Source: an uncultured Clostridium sp. (lineage in GTDB: Bacteria; Bacillota; Clostridia; TANB77; CAG-508). From it: a DNA stretch of 64,000 bases. The stretch spans positions 1 through 64,000 of the forward strand of contig CANTGH010000005.1 of assembly GCA_947653235.1 (NCBI GenBank), given 5' to 3'. Under the pieces are notes generated by a model. The model worked only from the letters and a program-made list of their open reading frames with translations. It searched no databases and had not been told where the DNA came from. Positions 1 to 8,679 of this stretch are shown here, in pieces; position 1 is the stretch's first letter, and each line of letters opens with the position of its first letter. The translations under genes and the position numbers were made by a program.

Positions 1-41
1 ATTTTCGGCTTGTTTGAAAAAATACCGAAACTTGAAGAAAA

Positions 42-88
42 GTCAAGTTGACAAAACAATAAAACTATGTTCTCACTTGATTTTACTG
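42..88 (-). repeat. 47-bp dispersed repeat, copy 1
   Basis: Read on the minus strand, this 47-base segment matches bases 60245-60291 at about 41 of 47 positions. The first 18 bases are identical in both copies and the last 11 are the palindrome GTCAACTTGAC. It lies just downstream of the mtaD stop, so it may belong to the upstream region of a gene outside the window. At the other copy the palindrome overlaps a -35 box. Function unknown; an operator or a small mobile repeat are both possible. Confidence 0.6.
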
Positions 89-99
89 ATTTTGCTGTC

Positions 100-1380
100 T
101 TATCCATGTTCTAATAACCTCTTAGCAATCTTTTTGACTTGTCTCATAACTTCTTTTTCACTTAAATGTAACATTTTTCTATTTTGCATAATTAGGTTAC
201 CGTCAATCATAACAGAATCAACATCTGCACCGTTAGCTGAGTAAACAATATTAGCACACACATCATTTTCTGGACATAAATGAAGTTTATCTGTTTTGAT
301 AAATATCATGTCTGCTTTTTTTCCAACTTCTAGGCTTCCAATTTCATCGTCTAAACCTAGCACTTTTGCCCCTTCTATGGTTGCCATTTTTAAAATATCG
401 TAAGCTGTAATGGAAGTTGGCTTTTTAGTATTTACTTTTTGTAAATAAGCTGCAGTTTTCATTTCTTCAAACATGTCTAAGGTAGTGGTGCTTCCAATTC
501 CATCTGTGCCTAACCCAACGTTAATGCCATTTTTACGCAATTTCACAACATCACAAATACCAGAGGATAATTTACAATTGCTAATTGGATTGTGCGAAAT
601 TCCACCTTTGATATGTTTCAAAATTTTGATATCACTATCGGAAATGTAAATTCCATGGGCAAGTACAACTGGAACATCAAAGACACCTAAATCATATAAA
701 TACTCTGTACTGCGTTTATCATAACGTTCATAAATTATTTTTTCTTCATCAATGGTTTCTGATAAATGAATATGTAATCCTGTTTTTAATTCTTTGGCTA
801 AATCAACACATAATTTAATGGTATCTGGATTGCAAGTATATGGTGCATGTGGTGATGCAAAGATTTTTATCCTGCTGTCAGAAATGTTGTATTTTTGCGC
901 ATACTCTCGTGTTTTTTCTGCTTTATCTCCTATTGCCTCATCTGTCATACACCAAGCCACTACTGCTCTTAACCCAGTCGCTTCTATGGCTTCTATGGCT
1001 TTGTTCATGCCAAAATACATGTCATTGCATGTCGTCGTTCCTGATTTTATCATTTCTAGACATGACAAAAAAGCGTTCCAATAAATATCATCTGGTTTTA
1101 ATTTGTCTTCAACTGGAAAAATTGCGTTTTCTAGCCAGTCCATTAATTTTCTGTCATCTTTGTAACCTCTAAAAATACTCATCGCTAAATGCGTATGAGT
1201 ATTAATTAAACCTGGCATAACTAACATATTTTTGGCATTTATTTTTTCTGCTGTTTCATTTTCTATTTCTGGTTCTATTTTTTCAATACGATTGTTGTTA
1301 ATTAGTATATCACATTTTCTTATATTAGCACTGCTAGTTGCCATGTCTAATAGATAAGCATTTTTAATTAGTTTTTTCAT
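100..1380 (-). CDS. mtaD: MTA/SAH deaminase family amidohydrolase
   Basis: This 426-residue cytosolic metal-dependent amidohydrolase probably deaminates 5'-methylthioadenosine and S-adenosylhomocysteine, as in the MtaD/SsnA family. The metal-binding NTHTHLAMS motif is near residue 60. HIHLSE near residue 205, VVLAHG near 240 and GLGTDG near 290 supply the remaining His and Asp ligands and the catalytic residues. The length is normal for the family (about 430). It is the last gene of a minus-strand run starting at lepB, with only 15 bases between it and ricT. Exact substrate preference (MTA, SAH or another purine) cannot be read from the sequence; guanine deaminase-like proteins are more distant alternatives. 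Confidence 0.85.
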   Translation of the reverse strand: MKKLIKNAYLLDMATSSANIRKCDILINNNRIEKIEPEIENETAEKINAKNMLVMPGLINTHTHLAMSIFRGYKDDRKLMDWLENAIFPVEDKLKPDDIYWNAFLSCLEMIKSGTTTCNDMYFGMNKAIEAIEATGLRAVVAWCMTDEAIGDKAEKTREYAQKYNISDSRIKIFASPHAPYTCNPDTIKLCVDLAKELKTGLHIHLSETIDEEKIIYERYDKRSTEYLYDLGVFDVPVVLAHGIYISDSDIKILKHIKGGISHNPISNCKLSSGICDVVKLRKNGINVGLGTDGIGSTTTLDMFEEMKTAAYLQKVNTKKPTSITAYDILKMATIEGAKVLGLDDEIGSLEVGKKADMIFIKTDKLHLCPENDVCANIVYSANGADVDSVMIDGNLIMQNRKMLHLSEKEVMRQVKKIAKRLLEHG

Positions 1381-1395
1381 CTTAAACCCCTTGTC

Positions 1396-2322
1396 CTATT
1401 TTTCTCTTTTGTTTTTATTTCTTTTGTCTTCTTGATCTAGTTTTTCCATTTTTTGTAGTTCTTTTAAATCTTCCTCATTATCTAATTCTAGTTTTTCATT
1501 ATTTTTTTCTACATCTTTTATCACAACAATGTCTTTGGCATTATATTTTTTGAAAAATGTTTCACCATTTTCTTTAAATTTTACTCGAACTGTCTCTTTT
1601 AATGTTTCTACAGATGCAACTTCGCCAATTCCATCTTGGGTTTTCACTTCTGCTCCAATTTTGGGTAATCCTTTTAATTTGTCACAATAAACATTGTGTT
1701 CATATTTTAGACAACACATCAATCGTCCACAATTACCAGAAATTTTACTTGGGTTTAATGACATATTTTGTTCTTTTGCCATTTTGATAGAAACTGCTTC
1801 AAAATCTCTTAAAAACGAACAACAACATAATTCTCTTCCACAAATTCCATTGCCACCCAATCTTTTTACTTCATCACGCACACTAATCTGACGCATTTCT
1901 ATTCTTGTTTTAAAAATAGCTGCTAAAGCTTTTACTAATTCTCTAAAATCAATTCTTTTATCCGATGAAAAATAAAAGGTAAGTTTGCTTCCATCGTATT
2001 TATATTCTGCTTCAATTAATTTCATTGGCAAATCGAATTCTTTGATTTGCTCAATACATTTATCAAATGCATCTTTCTCTTTTACTTTGAATTCTTTGCG
2101 TATTTTATTTTCTTTTGCTGTCGCGATTCGGATGACTTTTTTAAGTGGCTCAGAAATTTGATTTTCTTCTACTTTTCTGTTGGCAATCATGACCTCACCA
2201 TATTCTTCCCCTGTTGCAGTATCAACAATGACATGCATTCCTTTTTCCAATGTCAAATTTTCTGGATCAAAATAATATATTTTGCCTGGATTTTTAAAGC
2301 TAACCCCCACAATTAGTTTCAT
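1396..2322 (-). CDS. ricT: PSP1-domain protein RicT (YaaT)
   Basis: The 308-residue protein belongs to the PSP1/YaaT family. In Bacillus subtilis RicT joins RicA and RicF in an Fe-S complex that directs RNase Y and affects sporulation and competence. The conserved cysteine cluster is visible: GICGRELCCC near residue 160 and NCGRLMCC near 195, which bind Fe-S in the family. The C-terminal 40 residues are a charged Lys/Glu tail. I chose the ATG at 2322 because AGAAAGGA lies just upstream; a longer reading from 2358 would overlap holB. The holB-ricT order is the same as in Bacillus. The holB stop and this start are almost contiguous, suggesting translational coupling. Confidence 0.88.
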   Translation of the reverse strand: MKLIVGVSFKNPGKIYYFDPENLTLEKGMHVIVDTATGEEYGEVMIANRKVEENQISEPLKKVIRIATAKENKIRKEFKVKEKDAFDKCIEQIKEFDLPMKLIEAEYKYDGSKLTFYFSSDKRIDFRELVKALAAIFKTRIEMRQISVRDEVKRLGGNGICGRELCCCSFLRDFEAVSIKMAKEQNMSLNPSKISGNCGRLMCCLKYEHNVYCDKLKGLPKIGAEVKTQDGIGEVASVETLKETVRVKFKENGETFFKKYNAKDIVVIKDVEKNNEKLELDNEEDLKELQKMEKLDQEDKRNKNKREK

Positions 2323-2323
2323 T

Positions 2324-3226
2324 TTATTTTCCTTTCTGAAGACATTCCCACATTTCAAAAAGCATAGTATCTAATGTCATATCAAAATTGCAATTTCTTT
2401 TTAAATGTTGTATGCAATTATTTACTTTTTCTATACATTCTACATATTCCTTAGCTTGTTGGCTTTTGGAATATAAACATATAATCATGTACTCAAGAAT
2501 TTTAACAATATTTTCTTTATCATAAATAATCTTAGCTTCGTTCATGATTGTAACAATATCTTTTTGGTTTAAATCCTCTATAAATGCTTCAATTTTTAAA
2601 AATTTTTCTTGACTTTCTTTATGAATAATTGCTTTTCCAATGCTTCCATTAAAAAATCTTACTAAATTTTCTGTCATTTGTGTCATACCAAGTTTTTCAA
2701 TTGCGTATTTTTTTAATTCATTGGTTGGAATTGCTTTAAATTTGATTGTCATACATCTTGATTTAATGGTATTTAAAATAACATTTTCATTAGAAGAAAT
2801 CAAAATAATAATAGCAAATTTAGGCGGTTCTTCTAATGTTTTTAATAAACAGTTTTGAGCTTCTATTGTCATTTTATCACAATCGTTTAGAATATAGATT
2901 TTTCGGTTTGAAATAATGGGTGGTTCCATAATTTTTGTGGTAATTTCTCTGATTTGATCTATTTTTATGGTTTCCCCTTTTTCATTTATCACCAAATAAT
3001 CTGGATGGTTCATTCCTTCAAAACACTGGCAGGATTTGCATTGGCAGTTTTGTTTTTTTTCTGATTGTAGACACAAAACTTGCTTTGCAAATTCTTTTGC
3101 TATTAACAATTTTCCAATTCCTTCTGCTCCCACAAAAAGATAACTTTGAGAAATATGATTATCTGTCACACAATGTGATAAATATTTTTTTGCTTCATCG
3201 TTTCCTAAAATATCATCAAAATTCAA
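2324..3226 (-). CDS. holB: DNA polymerase III subunit delta'
   Basis: This 300-residue AAA+ clamp-loader subunit is part of the DnaX complex that loads the sliding clamp. GAEGIGK near residue 33 is the P-loop. The zinc-binding cysteines lie around residues 58-68 (CQCKSCQC). The ILNDCDKM and LLKTLEEPP motifs near residues 110-130 and the sensor-like IKSRC near 155 are typical. The start is TTG at 3226, eight bases after AGGAG; no better ATG exists. The length is close to the family norm (about 310-330). It lies 11 bases after lepB and is followed directly by ricT, a conserved arrangement. Confidence 0.92.
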   Translation of the reverse strand: MNFDDILGNDEAKKYLSHCVTDNHISQSYLFVGAEGIGKLLIAKEFAKQVLCLQSEKKQNCQCKSCQCFEGMNHPDYLVINEKGETIKIDQIREITTKIMEPPIISNRKIYILNDCDKMTIEAQNCLLKTLEEPPKFAIIILISSNENVILNTIKSRCMTIKFKAIPTNELKKYAIEKLGMTQMTENLVRFFNGSIGKAIIHKESQEKFLKIEAFIEDLNQKDIVTIMNEAKIIYDKENIVKILEYMIICLYSKSQQAKEYVECIEKVNNCIQHLKRNCNFDMTLDTMLFEMWECLQKGK

Positions 3227-3237
3227 AACACTTTCTC

Positions 3238-3867
3238 CTAATTTACTTTCCCAAAATTGCTAAAAGGCCAAAATCGAAACACAACAATTGATTCAACTTT
3301 ATTTAATGGTATACAACCAAGTTCTCTACAATCTGTACTTTTCGTTCGATTATCTCCCATAGCAAAAATATACCCCTCTGGTACAATGAAATCATTAAAT
3401 ACATTTGAAACAGTTACCATATCTTTTGGTAAATATTCTTCTGCCAATTCAACTCCATTGATATAAACATGATTATTCTTAATTTCAACATGTTGCCCTT
3501 CTGTTGCAACTACTCTTTTAATATAACTCTTTTTAGTAAATTCTAACACATAATAACAAAATTTTCTAAACACACCTTTAGGCTCATTTTCATAAATAGC
3601 AACTGGACTGTTTTGGTTAACATCCATTTCACTATATGCTTTTGTTGGTGCCTCAAATGTAATAATATCGCCTGTTTTAGGTTTTTTATGGTGAATTCTT
3701 GCCGTTCGATTTAAAATTAATCTTTCATTTTCTTGTAATGTAGGGTACATTGATCTTTGTTTTACAATTGTTGGTGTTCCTATAAAATAACGAAATAGTA
3801 ATGCAACTACTAATGCTATTACAATACAATATATCCATTCTAATATATTTCGCATGTTATCACTCAT
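3238..3867 (-). CDS. lepB: Signal peptidase I
   Basis: This 209-residue type I signal peptidase removes signal peptides from secreted proteins on the outer face of the membrane. One N-terminal membrane segment (residues 8-29) anchors it. The catalytic serine is in RSMYPTL near residue 39 and the general-base lysine is in IKRVVA near residue 115. The box MGDNRTKSTDCRELG near 170-185 is diagnostic. The RBS AGAAAGGG precedes the ATG. Likely clients in this window include the pilin-like proteins and the two giant surface proteins. Confidence 0.93.
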   Translation of the reverse strand: MSDNMRNILEWIYCIVIALVVALLFRYFIGTPTIVKQRSMYPTLQENERLILNRTARIHHKKPKTGDIITFEAPTKAYSEMDVNQNSPVAIYENEPKGVFRKFCYYVLEFTKKSYIKRVVATEGQHVEIKNNHVYINGVELAEEYLPKDMVTVSNVFNDFIVPEGYIFAMGDNRTKSTDCRELGCIPLNKVESIVVFRFWPFSNFGKVN

Positions 3868-3908
3868 TTTGTTTTCCCTTTCTAAGTAATTCTGTTATCT
3901 CTATTGGA

Positions 3909-4949
3909 TTATTCCGTTTTCTTTTTTCTCGTTGTTTTGGCTGGTTCTTTTGTTGTTGTTTTTTTGGTTGTTTTAGTAGCTTTTGGAGTTGGTTCTTCTT
4001 TGGCTACTTTTTTTGTCGTTGTCTTTTTAGCTACTGTTTTTTTGGTTACCTTTTCTTCTGGTTCTTCTTTCGTTATTTTTCTGGTTACTTTTTTGACTGG
4101 TTCTTCTTTGGCTACTTTTTTCGTCGTTGTCTTTTTAGCTACTGTTTTTTTGGTTACCTTTTCTTCTGGTTCTTCCTTCGTTATTTTTCTGGTTACTTTT
4201 TTGACTGGTTCTTCTTTGGCTACTTTTTTTGTTGTTGTTTTTTTAGCTACTGTTTTTGTCACTTCTTTTTTGGCTGGTTCTTTCGTTGTTTTTCTTGTTA
4301 TTTTCTTAACTGGCTCTTCTTTGGCCACTTTTTTCGTTACTCTTTTCTTTGTAACTTTGCTTGGAATTGGTTTTATTTGTTCTAATTCAAAATCGGTTAA
4401 TTCTTCTACACTCTCTGGTGCTAAATTTCGATTCATTTGCATTAGAAAATCATCTTCTAAACTCATTCCATTACTTTTTACTTCACTACCTTCAAAGGAG
4501 GTATCAAATGAATCATTTGCTATATTATCTGCTTCAAATTCTGGTTGATATATACTTTGCGGAATTTCCTCATCAAATATTTTGTCAAATTGAAAATCAT
4601 CTGCATCTTCATCAATATCTGGCATTTCTTGATTTTCTTCTTCCATTTCAAAAGAGGCATACAAACTTTGTTCTTCTGTTCCTTCAAAACTATCTTCATC
4701 CTTGTTGTCTTCTTCCTCATCATCGTCATCTTGTAATTGATTTTCTCTGTTTTCCTGTGATTTATCTGTTTTATAACTAACCCATAGCACTAATAATATT
4801 AAAACAATACCTACACCAATACAAATATATTTCAAATTACCAATTTGTTTAAACGTATTTTCTATTGATGTTGCAGCATAAACCGCTTTTGTCCATAATA
4901 AAATCATGCCTACTAATACTATATTTAAAATTCTTTTTATCTTTTTCAT
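3909..4949 (-). CDS. Membrane protein with acidic linker and Lys-rich repeat tail
   Basis: The function of this 346-residue protein is unknown. It starts with a hydrophobic segment (residues 7-25, possible signal peptide ending AYA/A) and a second membrane helix (about 39-61). A strongly acidic, Asp/Glu-rich linker spans about 70-190. The last 140 residues are basic and built from tandem units of the type KKVAKEEPVKKVTRK and KITKEEPEEKVTK. The tail resembles eukaryotic H1-like and bacterial Lys/Ala-rich DNA-binding tails, so it might bind nucleic acid or anionic wall polymers. That is inference; low complexity makes homology weak. RBS GGGAGG precedes the ATG. It lies between lepB and a sensor kinase in the same orientation. 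Confidence 0.75.
   Translation of the reverse strand: MKKIKRILNIVLVGMILLWTKAVYAATSIENTFKQIGNLKYICIGVGIVLILLVLWVSYKTDKSQENRENQLQDDDDEEEDNKDEDSFEGTEEQSLYASFEMEEENQEMPDIDEDADDFQFDKIFDEEIPQSIYQPEFEADNIANDSFDTSFEGSEVKSNGMSLEDDFLMQMNRNLAPESVEELTDFELEQIKPIPSKVTKKRVTKKVAKEEPVKKITRKTTKEPAKKEVTKTVAKKTTTKKVAKEEPVKKVTRKITKEEPEEKVTKKTVAKKTTTKKVAKEEPVKKVTRKITKEEPEEKVTKKTVAKKTTTKKVAKEEPTPKATKTTKKTTTKEPAKTTRKKKTE
3991..4350 (-). repeat. 108-bp tandem repeats inside coding sequence
   Basis: Matching unit starts fall at 3991, 4099 and 4207, exactly 108 bases (36 codons) apart, with a degenerate fourth unit near 4312. The first three are nearly identical at the DNA level, so copy number may vary between strains by slippage or recombination while the frame is kept. 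Confidence 0.85.
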
Positions 4950-4978
4950 ATAATCCTCCCTTTATCTCTTGTATTATT

Positions 4979-6424
4979 TTATTTTATTTTTGTAGGTATC
5001 CTGATAATTACATCAGTTCCCTTTCCTACCTCACTTTTAATATCAATTTTACTGTCATTTTGATCTAATATTTCTTTTGCAATGGCAAGACCTAATCCAG
5101 TTCCGCCTGTTTCTCTAGCTCTGTCTTTATCCACCCTGTAAAATCGGTCAAATATTTTTTGCAAATCGTTTTGTGGTATTCCTCGTCCTGTATCTTTAAT
5201 TTTAATGTAAGCATCATTGTAAACAAATCCAACATACACTGTAATTTTGCCACCATCATCCGTATATTTTATGGCATTGGATAAAATGTTAATCACCACT
5301 CTTTCAATCCCCATTTTATCTGCATATACAGGTGGCACATCAGCAGTGACATAACATTCCGCTTTCAAATTTTTCTTCTGCATCTCGATTGTTTGACCTT
5401 CAAAAATATATTTTACCAATTCTCCTAAATCAAATTCTGTTTTTTCTATTTTTATTTTAGCCGTATCGTATTTAGATAATATTAACAAATCAGCTACTAA
5501 TTTTGACATTCTTTTGGCTTCCGAAGAAATGCGTTCTAAAAATTTTTTTTGATTTTGCTCATCAACTTCAGAATCAATTAATGTATCTGCATATCCCATT
5601 ATGGAAGTAATCGGTGTTTTCAACTCATGAGAGACATCTGCTACAAATTCTTTTCGCATATTATCTAGTTTTTCCTGTTCTGTAATATCTTGAACGACTA
5701 CAATAACACCTGCTGGTCTATCATTTTCATTTTTGAAAGGTGCAAAAAACAAATTAATTGCTTGATTTTCCAAATTCAATTTTTTTTCAGATGACGTCCA
5801 ATTATCCAAATAGATAATCTTCTCTAAATTAATATCCACACCAAATCGGTCAAATATACTCTCAAAATCTATTTCATTTGTAATATTTAGCATTCTTTTT
5901 GCTGCTAAATTAATATGAATGACTTTTCCTTCTATATCAAATGCTACAATTCCATCTGTCATATGCAATAAAATTGTTTCAATTTGTTTTTTTTGTCTTG
6001 TTACTTCATTTAAGTTTTCTTTTAAACCAGCGTTCATAACACTAAACGCTTCTACCAATTCATCAATTTCGGTTTTATTTTTATTATTCGGCAAATGTTC
6101 TATTTCTATATCTTCACCATTGGCTATCATTTCTGTGCTTTTAATTAATCTAGCAATCGGCTTTATCACAACTTTTGCAATAAAGGCACCTAAAAGAATA
6201 ATTAAAATTGTAAAAATAACTAATGATACATATATAATCTCTCTTGTTTGCTTCATTTGCTCGCCCAACAATTGTTGAATTTCTTCTGTTGAAATATTAA
6301 CTGTTGTAATTTCTGAATGTAGATAGTTTAATTTATAAATAAACGTCAACCCCAAACCAGTAATCACAACAATTCCAAGAATCATAAAAACCATAACAAT
6401 TTTAATTTGTATGCTTTTTACCAT
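4979..6424 (-). CDS. Sensor histidine kinase, WalK/PhoR-like
   Basis: This is a 481-residue membrane histidine kinase. The first membrane helix is at residues 8-30, a short outside loop follows, and the second helix is near 62-85. A HAMP domain (about 85-140), a PAS domain (about 145-250) and the H-box VSHELKTP near residue 264 come next. The HATPase domain carries the N box near 375, DTGRGIP near 415 and GTGLGLA near 440. The layout matches PhoR/WalK kinases that phosphorylate an OmpR-type regulator. No response regulator is adjacent, so the partner must be elsewhere. The RBS GAAAGG precedes the ATG at 6424. Confidence 0.88.
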   Translation of the reverse strand: MVKSIQIKIVMVFMILGIVVITGLGLTFIYKLNYLHSEITTVNISTEEIQQLLGEQMKQTREIIYVSLVIFTILIILLGAFIAKVVIKPIARLIKSTEMIANGEDIEIEHLPNNKNKTEIDELVEAFSVMNAGLKENLNEVTRQKKQIETILLHMTDGIVAFDIEGKVIHINLAAKRMLNITNEIDFESIFDRFGVDINLEKIIYLDNWTSSEKKLNLENQAINLFFAPFKNENDRPAGVIVVVQDITEQEKLDNMRKEFVADVSHELKTPITSIMGYADTLIDSEVDEQNQKKFLERISSEAKRMSKLVADLLILSKYDTAKIKIEKTEFDLGELVKYIFEGQTIEMQKKNLKAECYVTADVPPVYADKMGIERVVINILSNAIKYTDDGGKITVYVGFVYNDAYIKIKDTGRGIPQNDLQKIFDRFYRVDKDRARETGGTGLGLAIAKEILDQNDSKIDIKSEVGKGTDVIIRIPTKIK

Positions 6425-6569
6425 GTTTTTTTAACCTTTCGCATATTATCCTTTTTATTATATACTTAAGTTTATAGAAATTCAAGTATTTTTTTGTTAA
6501 ATTTATGTTACAAAATTGAAAATTTCTGTAATATTTTTACACATCCAATTTCTTCGTTTCAAAAAGCAC

Positions 6570-6598
6570 AAAAAAGGGAATAATCTAACATTATTCCC
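6570..6598 (-). terminator. Intrinsic terminator after pilin genes
   Basis: On the minus strand GGGAATAAT, a 5-base loop and ATTATTCCC form a perfect 9-bp stem followed by TTTTTT. It lies 17 bases after the stop of the last pilin-like gene and separates that cluster from the kinase gene. Confidence 0.85.
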
Positions 6599-6614
6599 AC
6601 ATCTTCCTTCTTTA

Positions 6615-7040
6615 CTATTCCTCAACTTGTATCGTTCCCTGCACTGGATTCGTTGTTTCTGTTATATTTTTACTTGCAAAATTAGCAATTATTGATAAAA
6701 TATTGGTTGCTGCAAATAATACAATAGCTCCAACGATTAGCGCCATAGCTGATTTTTTGAATTCTGCTTTTTCGCTTGGTGCTGCTGACATGTATTTAAT
6801 TGCTACATAGGTTAGCATGATAATCGCAATTCCTGTTCCGACAATTCGAATCACATTAATCGCTTTTCCCATTATATTTTGTGTGGAATTTACTAATCCG
6901 CCATCTTTTCCATTAGCCGTTGTAACCCAACTTTCTACCTCAGACTTTTTAAATTCCCACGCAGAAGATACATTTTGTAACAAACATATAATACTCATAA
7001 AAATTACAATTATTAAGGCTACTTTTAAACTTCTTTTCAT
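6615..7040 (-). CDS. VirB2/TrbC-like pilin subunit, paralogue 4
   Basis: This 141-residue small membrane protein is one of four tandem paralogues. It has an N-terminal signal-type hydrophobic segment (residues 7-25). Two helices (about 58-80 and 92-117) are separated by the cytoplasmic loop SAAPSEKAEFKKSA. This two-helix layout after a cleaved leader is that of type IV secretion pilins (VirB2/TrbC). Residues 60-115 are almost identical to the next gene. A good RBS (TAGGAGG) precedes the ATG. Role as a pilus or channel subunit is inference from topology and family resemblance. Confidence 0.72.
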   Translation of the reverse strand: MKRSLKVALIIVIFMSIICLLQNVSSAWEFKKSEVESWVTTANGKDGGLVNSTQNIMGKAINVIRIVGTGIAIIMLTYVAIKYMSAAPSEKAEFKKSAMALIVGAIVLFAATNILSIIANFASKNITETTNPVQGTIQVEE

Positions 7041-7059
7041 TTTTTCCTCCTAAAATCTA

Positions 7060-7479
7060 TTATGTTGTTACTATATTTTTGGTTGCAAAATTAGAAATTA
7101 TCGATAAAATATTGGTTGCTGCAAATAACACAATTGCCCCAACAATCATGGCAGTTGCTGATTTCTTGAATTCTGCTTTCTCACTTGGTGCAGCTGACAT
7201 GTATTTAATTGCTACATAGGTTAGCATGATAATCGCAATTCCTGTTCCGACAATACGGATGATATTAATGGCTGTTCCCACAATACTTTGCGTGGATTGT
7301 ATTACACCTCCATCATCAACACCACTTCCCCATGTATCAGCAGAACTTATCATTTGTTTAGGATCCCAAGCTGTCCCTGTTTGATCTACTTGGTCTGTTG
7401 CTAATGATACATTCTGAAATAAAATCACAAGATTAATAGCAATCACAATTGCCTGTATAAATTTTAACATTCTTTTCAT
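7060..7479 (-). CDS. VirB2/TrbC-like pilin subunit, paralogue 3
   Basis: This 139-residue paralogue has a signal segment (residues 7-27) and a polar mature N terminus rich in Asp, Gly and Gln. It then carries the two-helix core with the shared IMLTYVAIKYM and SAAPSEKAEFKKSA segments. The start at 7479 is chosen because AAAGGAGG precedes it; the upstream extension to 7524 would overlap the preceding gene. Only 19 bases separate it from each neighbouring pilin gene, so the three form an operon. The divergent mature N terminus among paralogues suggests distinct surface-exposed parts on a common core. Confidence 0.72.
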   Translation of the reverse strand: MKRMLKFIQAIVIAINLVILFQNVSLATDQVDQTGTAWDPKQMISSADTWGSGVDDGGVIQSTQSIVGTAINIIRIVGTGIAIIMLTYVAIKYMSAAPSEKAEFKKSATAMIVGAIVLFAATNILSIISNFATKNIVTT

Positions 7480-7498
7480 TTTTTCCTCCTTTAACCTA

Positions 7499-7912
7499 TT
7501 ATGGTTGTGTCGTTGTTGTAACACTTGTTGTTATATTACTGGTTGTCATATTAACGATGATACCTAAAATATTTCCTGCTGCAAAAATAAGTATTGCACC
7601 TAAAATATAGATAAATGCACTTTTTTTGAATTCTGCCTTTTCGCTAGGTGCTGCCATCATATATTTGATTCCCATATAGCTTAGCATAACAACTGCCACT
7701 CCAGTTGCTATAATTCTAATGACAGTAATCGCTGTTCCCATTGTTTTCTGAGCTATTAGGTCAGCATTGCCATTTCTTTGCTCTGTGTTGTCATATTGTT
7801 TAAAATCAAAAGTACTCTCTGGTTCTGATGCAAAGGATAGGGATAACATACCAAAAATAAAACTTATCATTACTACCATAATTAGTATTTGACTTAAGTT
7901 TCGTCTGTTCAT
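7499..7912 (-). CDS. VirB2/TrbC-like pilin subunit, paralogue 2
   Basis: This 137-residue paralogue has a signal segment (residues 8-28), a short charged stretch, then helices near 60-85 and 95-118 with the same loop, here AAPSEKAEFKKSAF. The C terminus is a Thr-rich tail (ITTSVTTTTQP). The RBS GGGAGGAG precedes the ATG. It is the first gene of a three-gene run; a terminator separates it from paralogue 1 upstream. Confidence 0.72.
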   Translation of the reverse strand: MNRRNLSQILIMVVMISFIFGMLSLSFASEPESTFDFKQYDNTEQRNGNADLIAQKTMGTAITVIRIIATGVAVVMLSYMGIKYMMAAPSEKAEFKKSAFIYILGAILIFAAGNILGIIVNMTTSNITTSVTTTTQP

Positions 7913-8014
7913 TTTCTCCTCCCATATTTTCTATTTTTATTTTACAATAAATAAAAAATTTTTTCAATAGTTTTTTTCATTGTAACATAATTGTAATATA
8001 GCAAATTTCTATTC

Positions 8015-8041
8015 AAAAAGCCACGCTAAAAAAACGTGGCT
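8015..8041 (-). terminator. Intrinsic terminator after pilin paralogue 1
   Basis: On the minus strand AGCCACG, a T-rich 9-base loop and CGTGGCT form a stem followed by TTTTTG, 26 bases after the stop of the upstream pilin gene. It implies that paralogue 1 is transcribed separately from the other three. Confidence 0.8.
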
Positions 8042-8067
8042 CCCTCTATTTATTTTTGATAAAAATT

Positions 8068-8514
8068 TTATCCCAAGTAAGTATTTGTATCCACTACTTC
8101 TATAACTGCAACTCCTTCTTCTGGTGTTGAAGTAGATGGTTGAATGTTAGCAGAAGCAAAGTTCTTGATAACTTGTAGAATTCCAGTTGCCGCAAATAAT
8201 ACAATAGCACCTACAATATAAATTGTAGCACTTTTCTTAAGTTCTGCTTTTTCACTTGGTGCTGCAGATATGTATTTGATTGCCATAACAACAAGCATAA
8301 TAATTGCTACACCCATACCAACAACTTGAACAATATTAATTATTGTAGCAATAAATCCTTGAAAAACACCAGCTGTTTGACCATCCTTTGATTTATCTTT
8401 AAATTGACCTAAATCTGTATAGTCATTTGCCGCAAATACTGCTGTTGATAACATCATAGCCACCATTGCTACCATTAATAGGATTGATAAAACTTTTATT
8501 ACCTTTCTATTCAT
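8068..8514 (-). CDS. VirB2/TrbC-like pilin subunit, paralogue 1
   Basis: The most divergent of the four paralogues has 148 residues. Residues 7-28 form a signal segment ending AVFAA, a likely signal peptidase I site. The core helices (about 52-75 and 88-112) flank SAAPSEKAELKKSA. A longer, more acidic C terminus (EEGVAVIEVVDTNTYLG) distinguishes it. It has its own terminator and therefore probably its own promoter; it may be the major subunit. RBS AGGAGG lies 8 bases before the ATG. Confidence 0.72.
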   Translation of the reverse strand: MNRKVIKVLSILLMVAMVAMMLSTAVFAANDYTDLGQFKDKSKDGQTAGVFQGFIATIINIVQVVGMGVAIIMLVVMAIKYISAAPSEKAELKKSATIYIVGAIVLFAATGILQVIKNFASANIQPSTSTPEEGVAVIEVVDTNTYLG

Positions 8515-8642
8515 ATTTTTTCCTCCTTTTTCTATATTTATAATTTTATAAACATATCTCTATATTCTATATTATAGCACATATTTTTGCGTTTGTAAAT
8601 ACTTTTTATGGAAATTTTTGTTTATTTTTTGATTTTTATAGC

Positions 8643-8679
8643 AAAAAGAGGCATTTCATACGAAAAATGCCTCTTTTTT
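8643..8679. terminator. Bidirectional intrinsic terminator
   Basis: A long stem, AAAAAGAGGCATTT against AAATGCCTCTTTTT, has A- and T-runs on both sides and directly follows the htrA stop on the minus strand. It insulates htrA from the pilin genes. Confidence 0.88.

Noticed and set aside
2323..2358. Longer N terminus of RicT
   Set aside because: It overlaps holB and lacks a binding site, while 2322 has AGAAAGGA at proper spacing.
3991..4350. CRISPR-like array
   Set aside because: The 108-bp units are contiguous, in-frame coding repeats without spacers.
3801..4548. Plus-strand Phe/Val-rich reading frames across the Lys-rich gene
   Set aside because: They are antisense shadows of the AT-rich repeat; no RBS, extreme low complexity.
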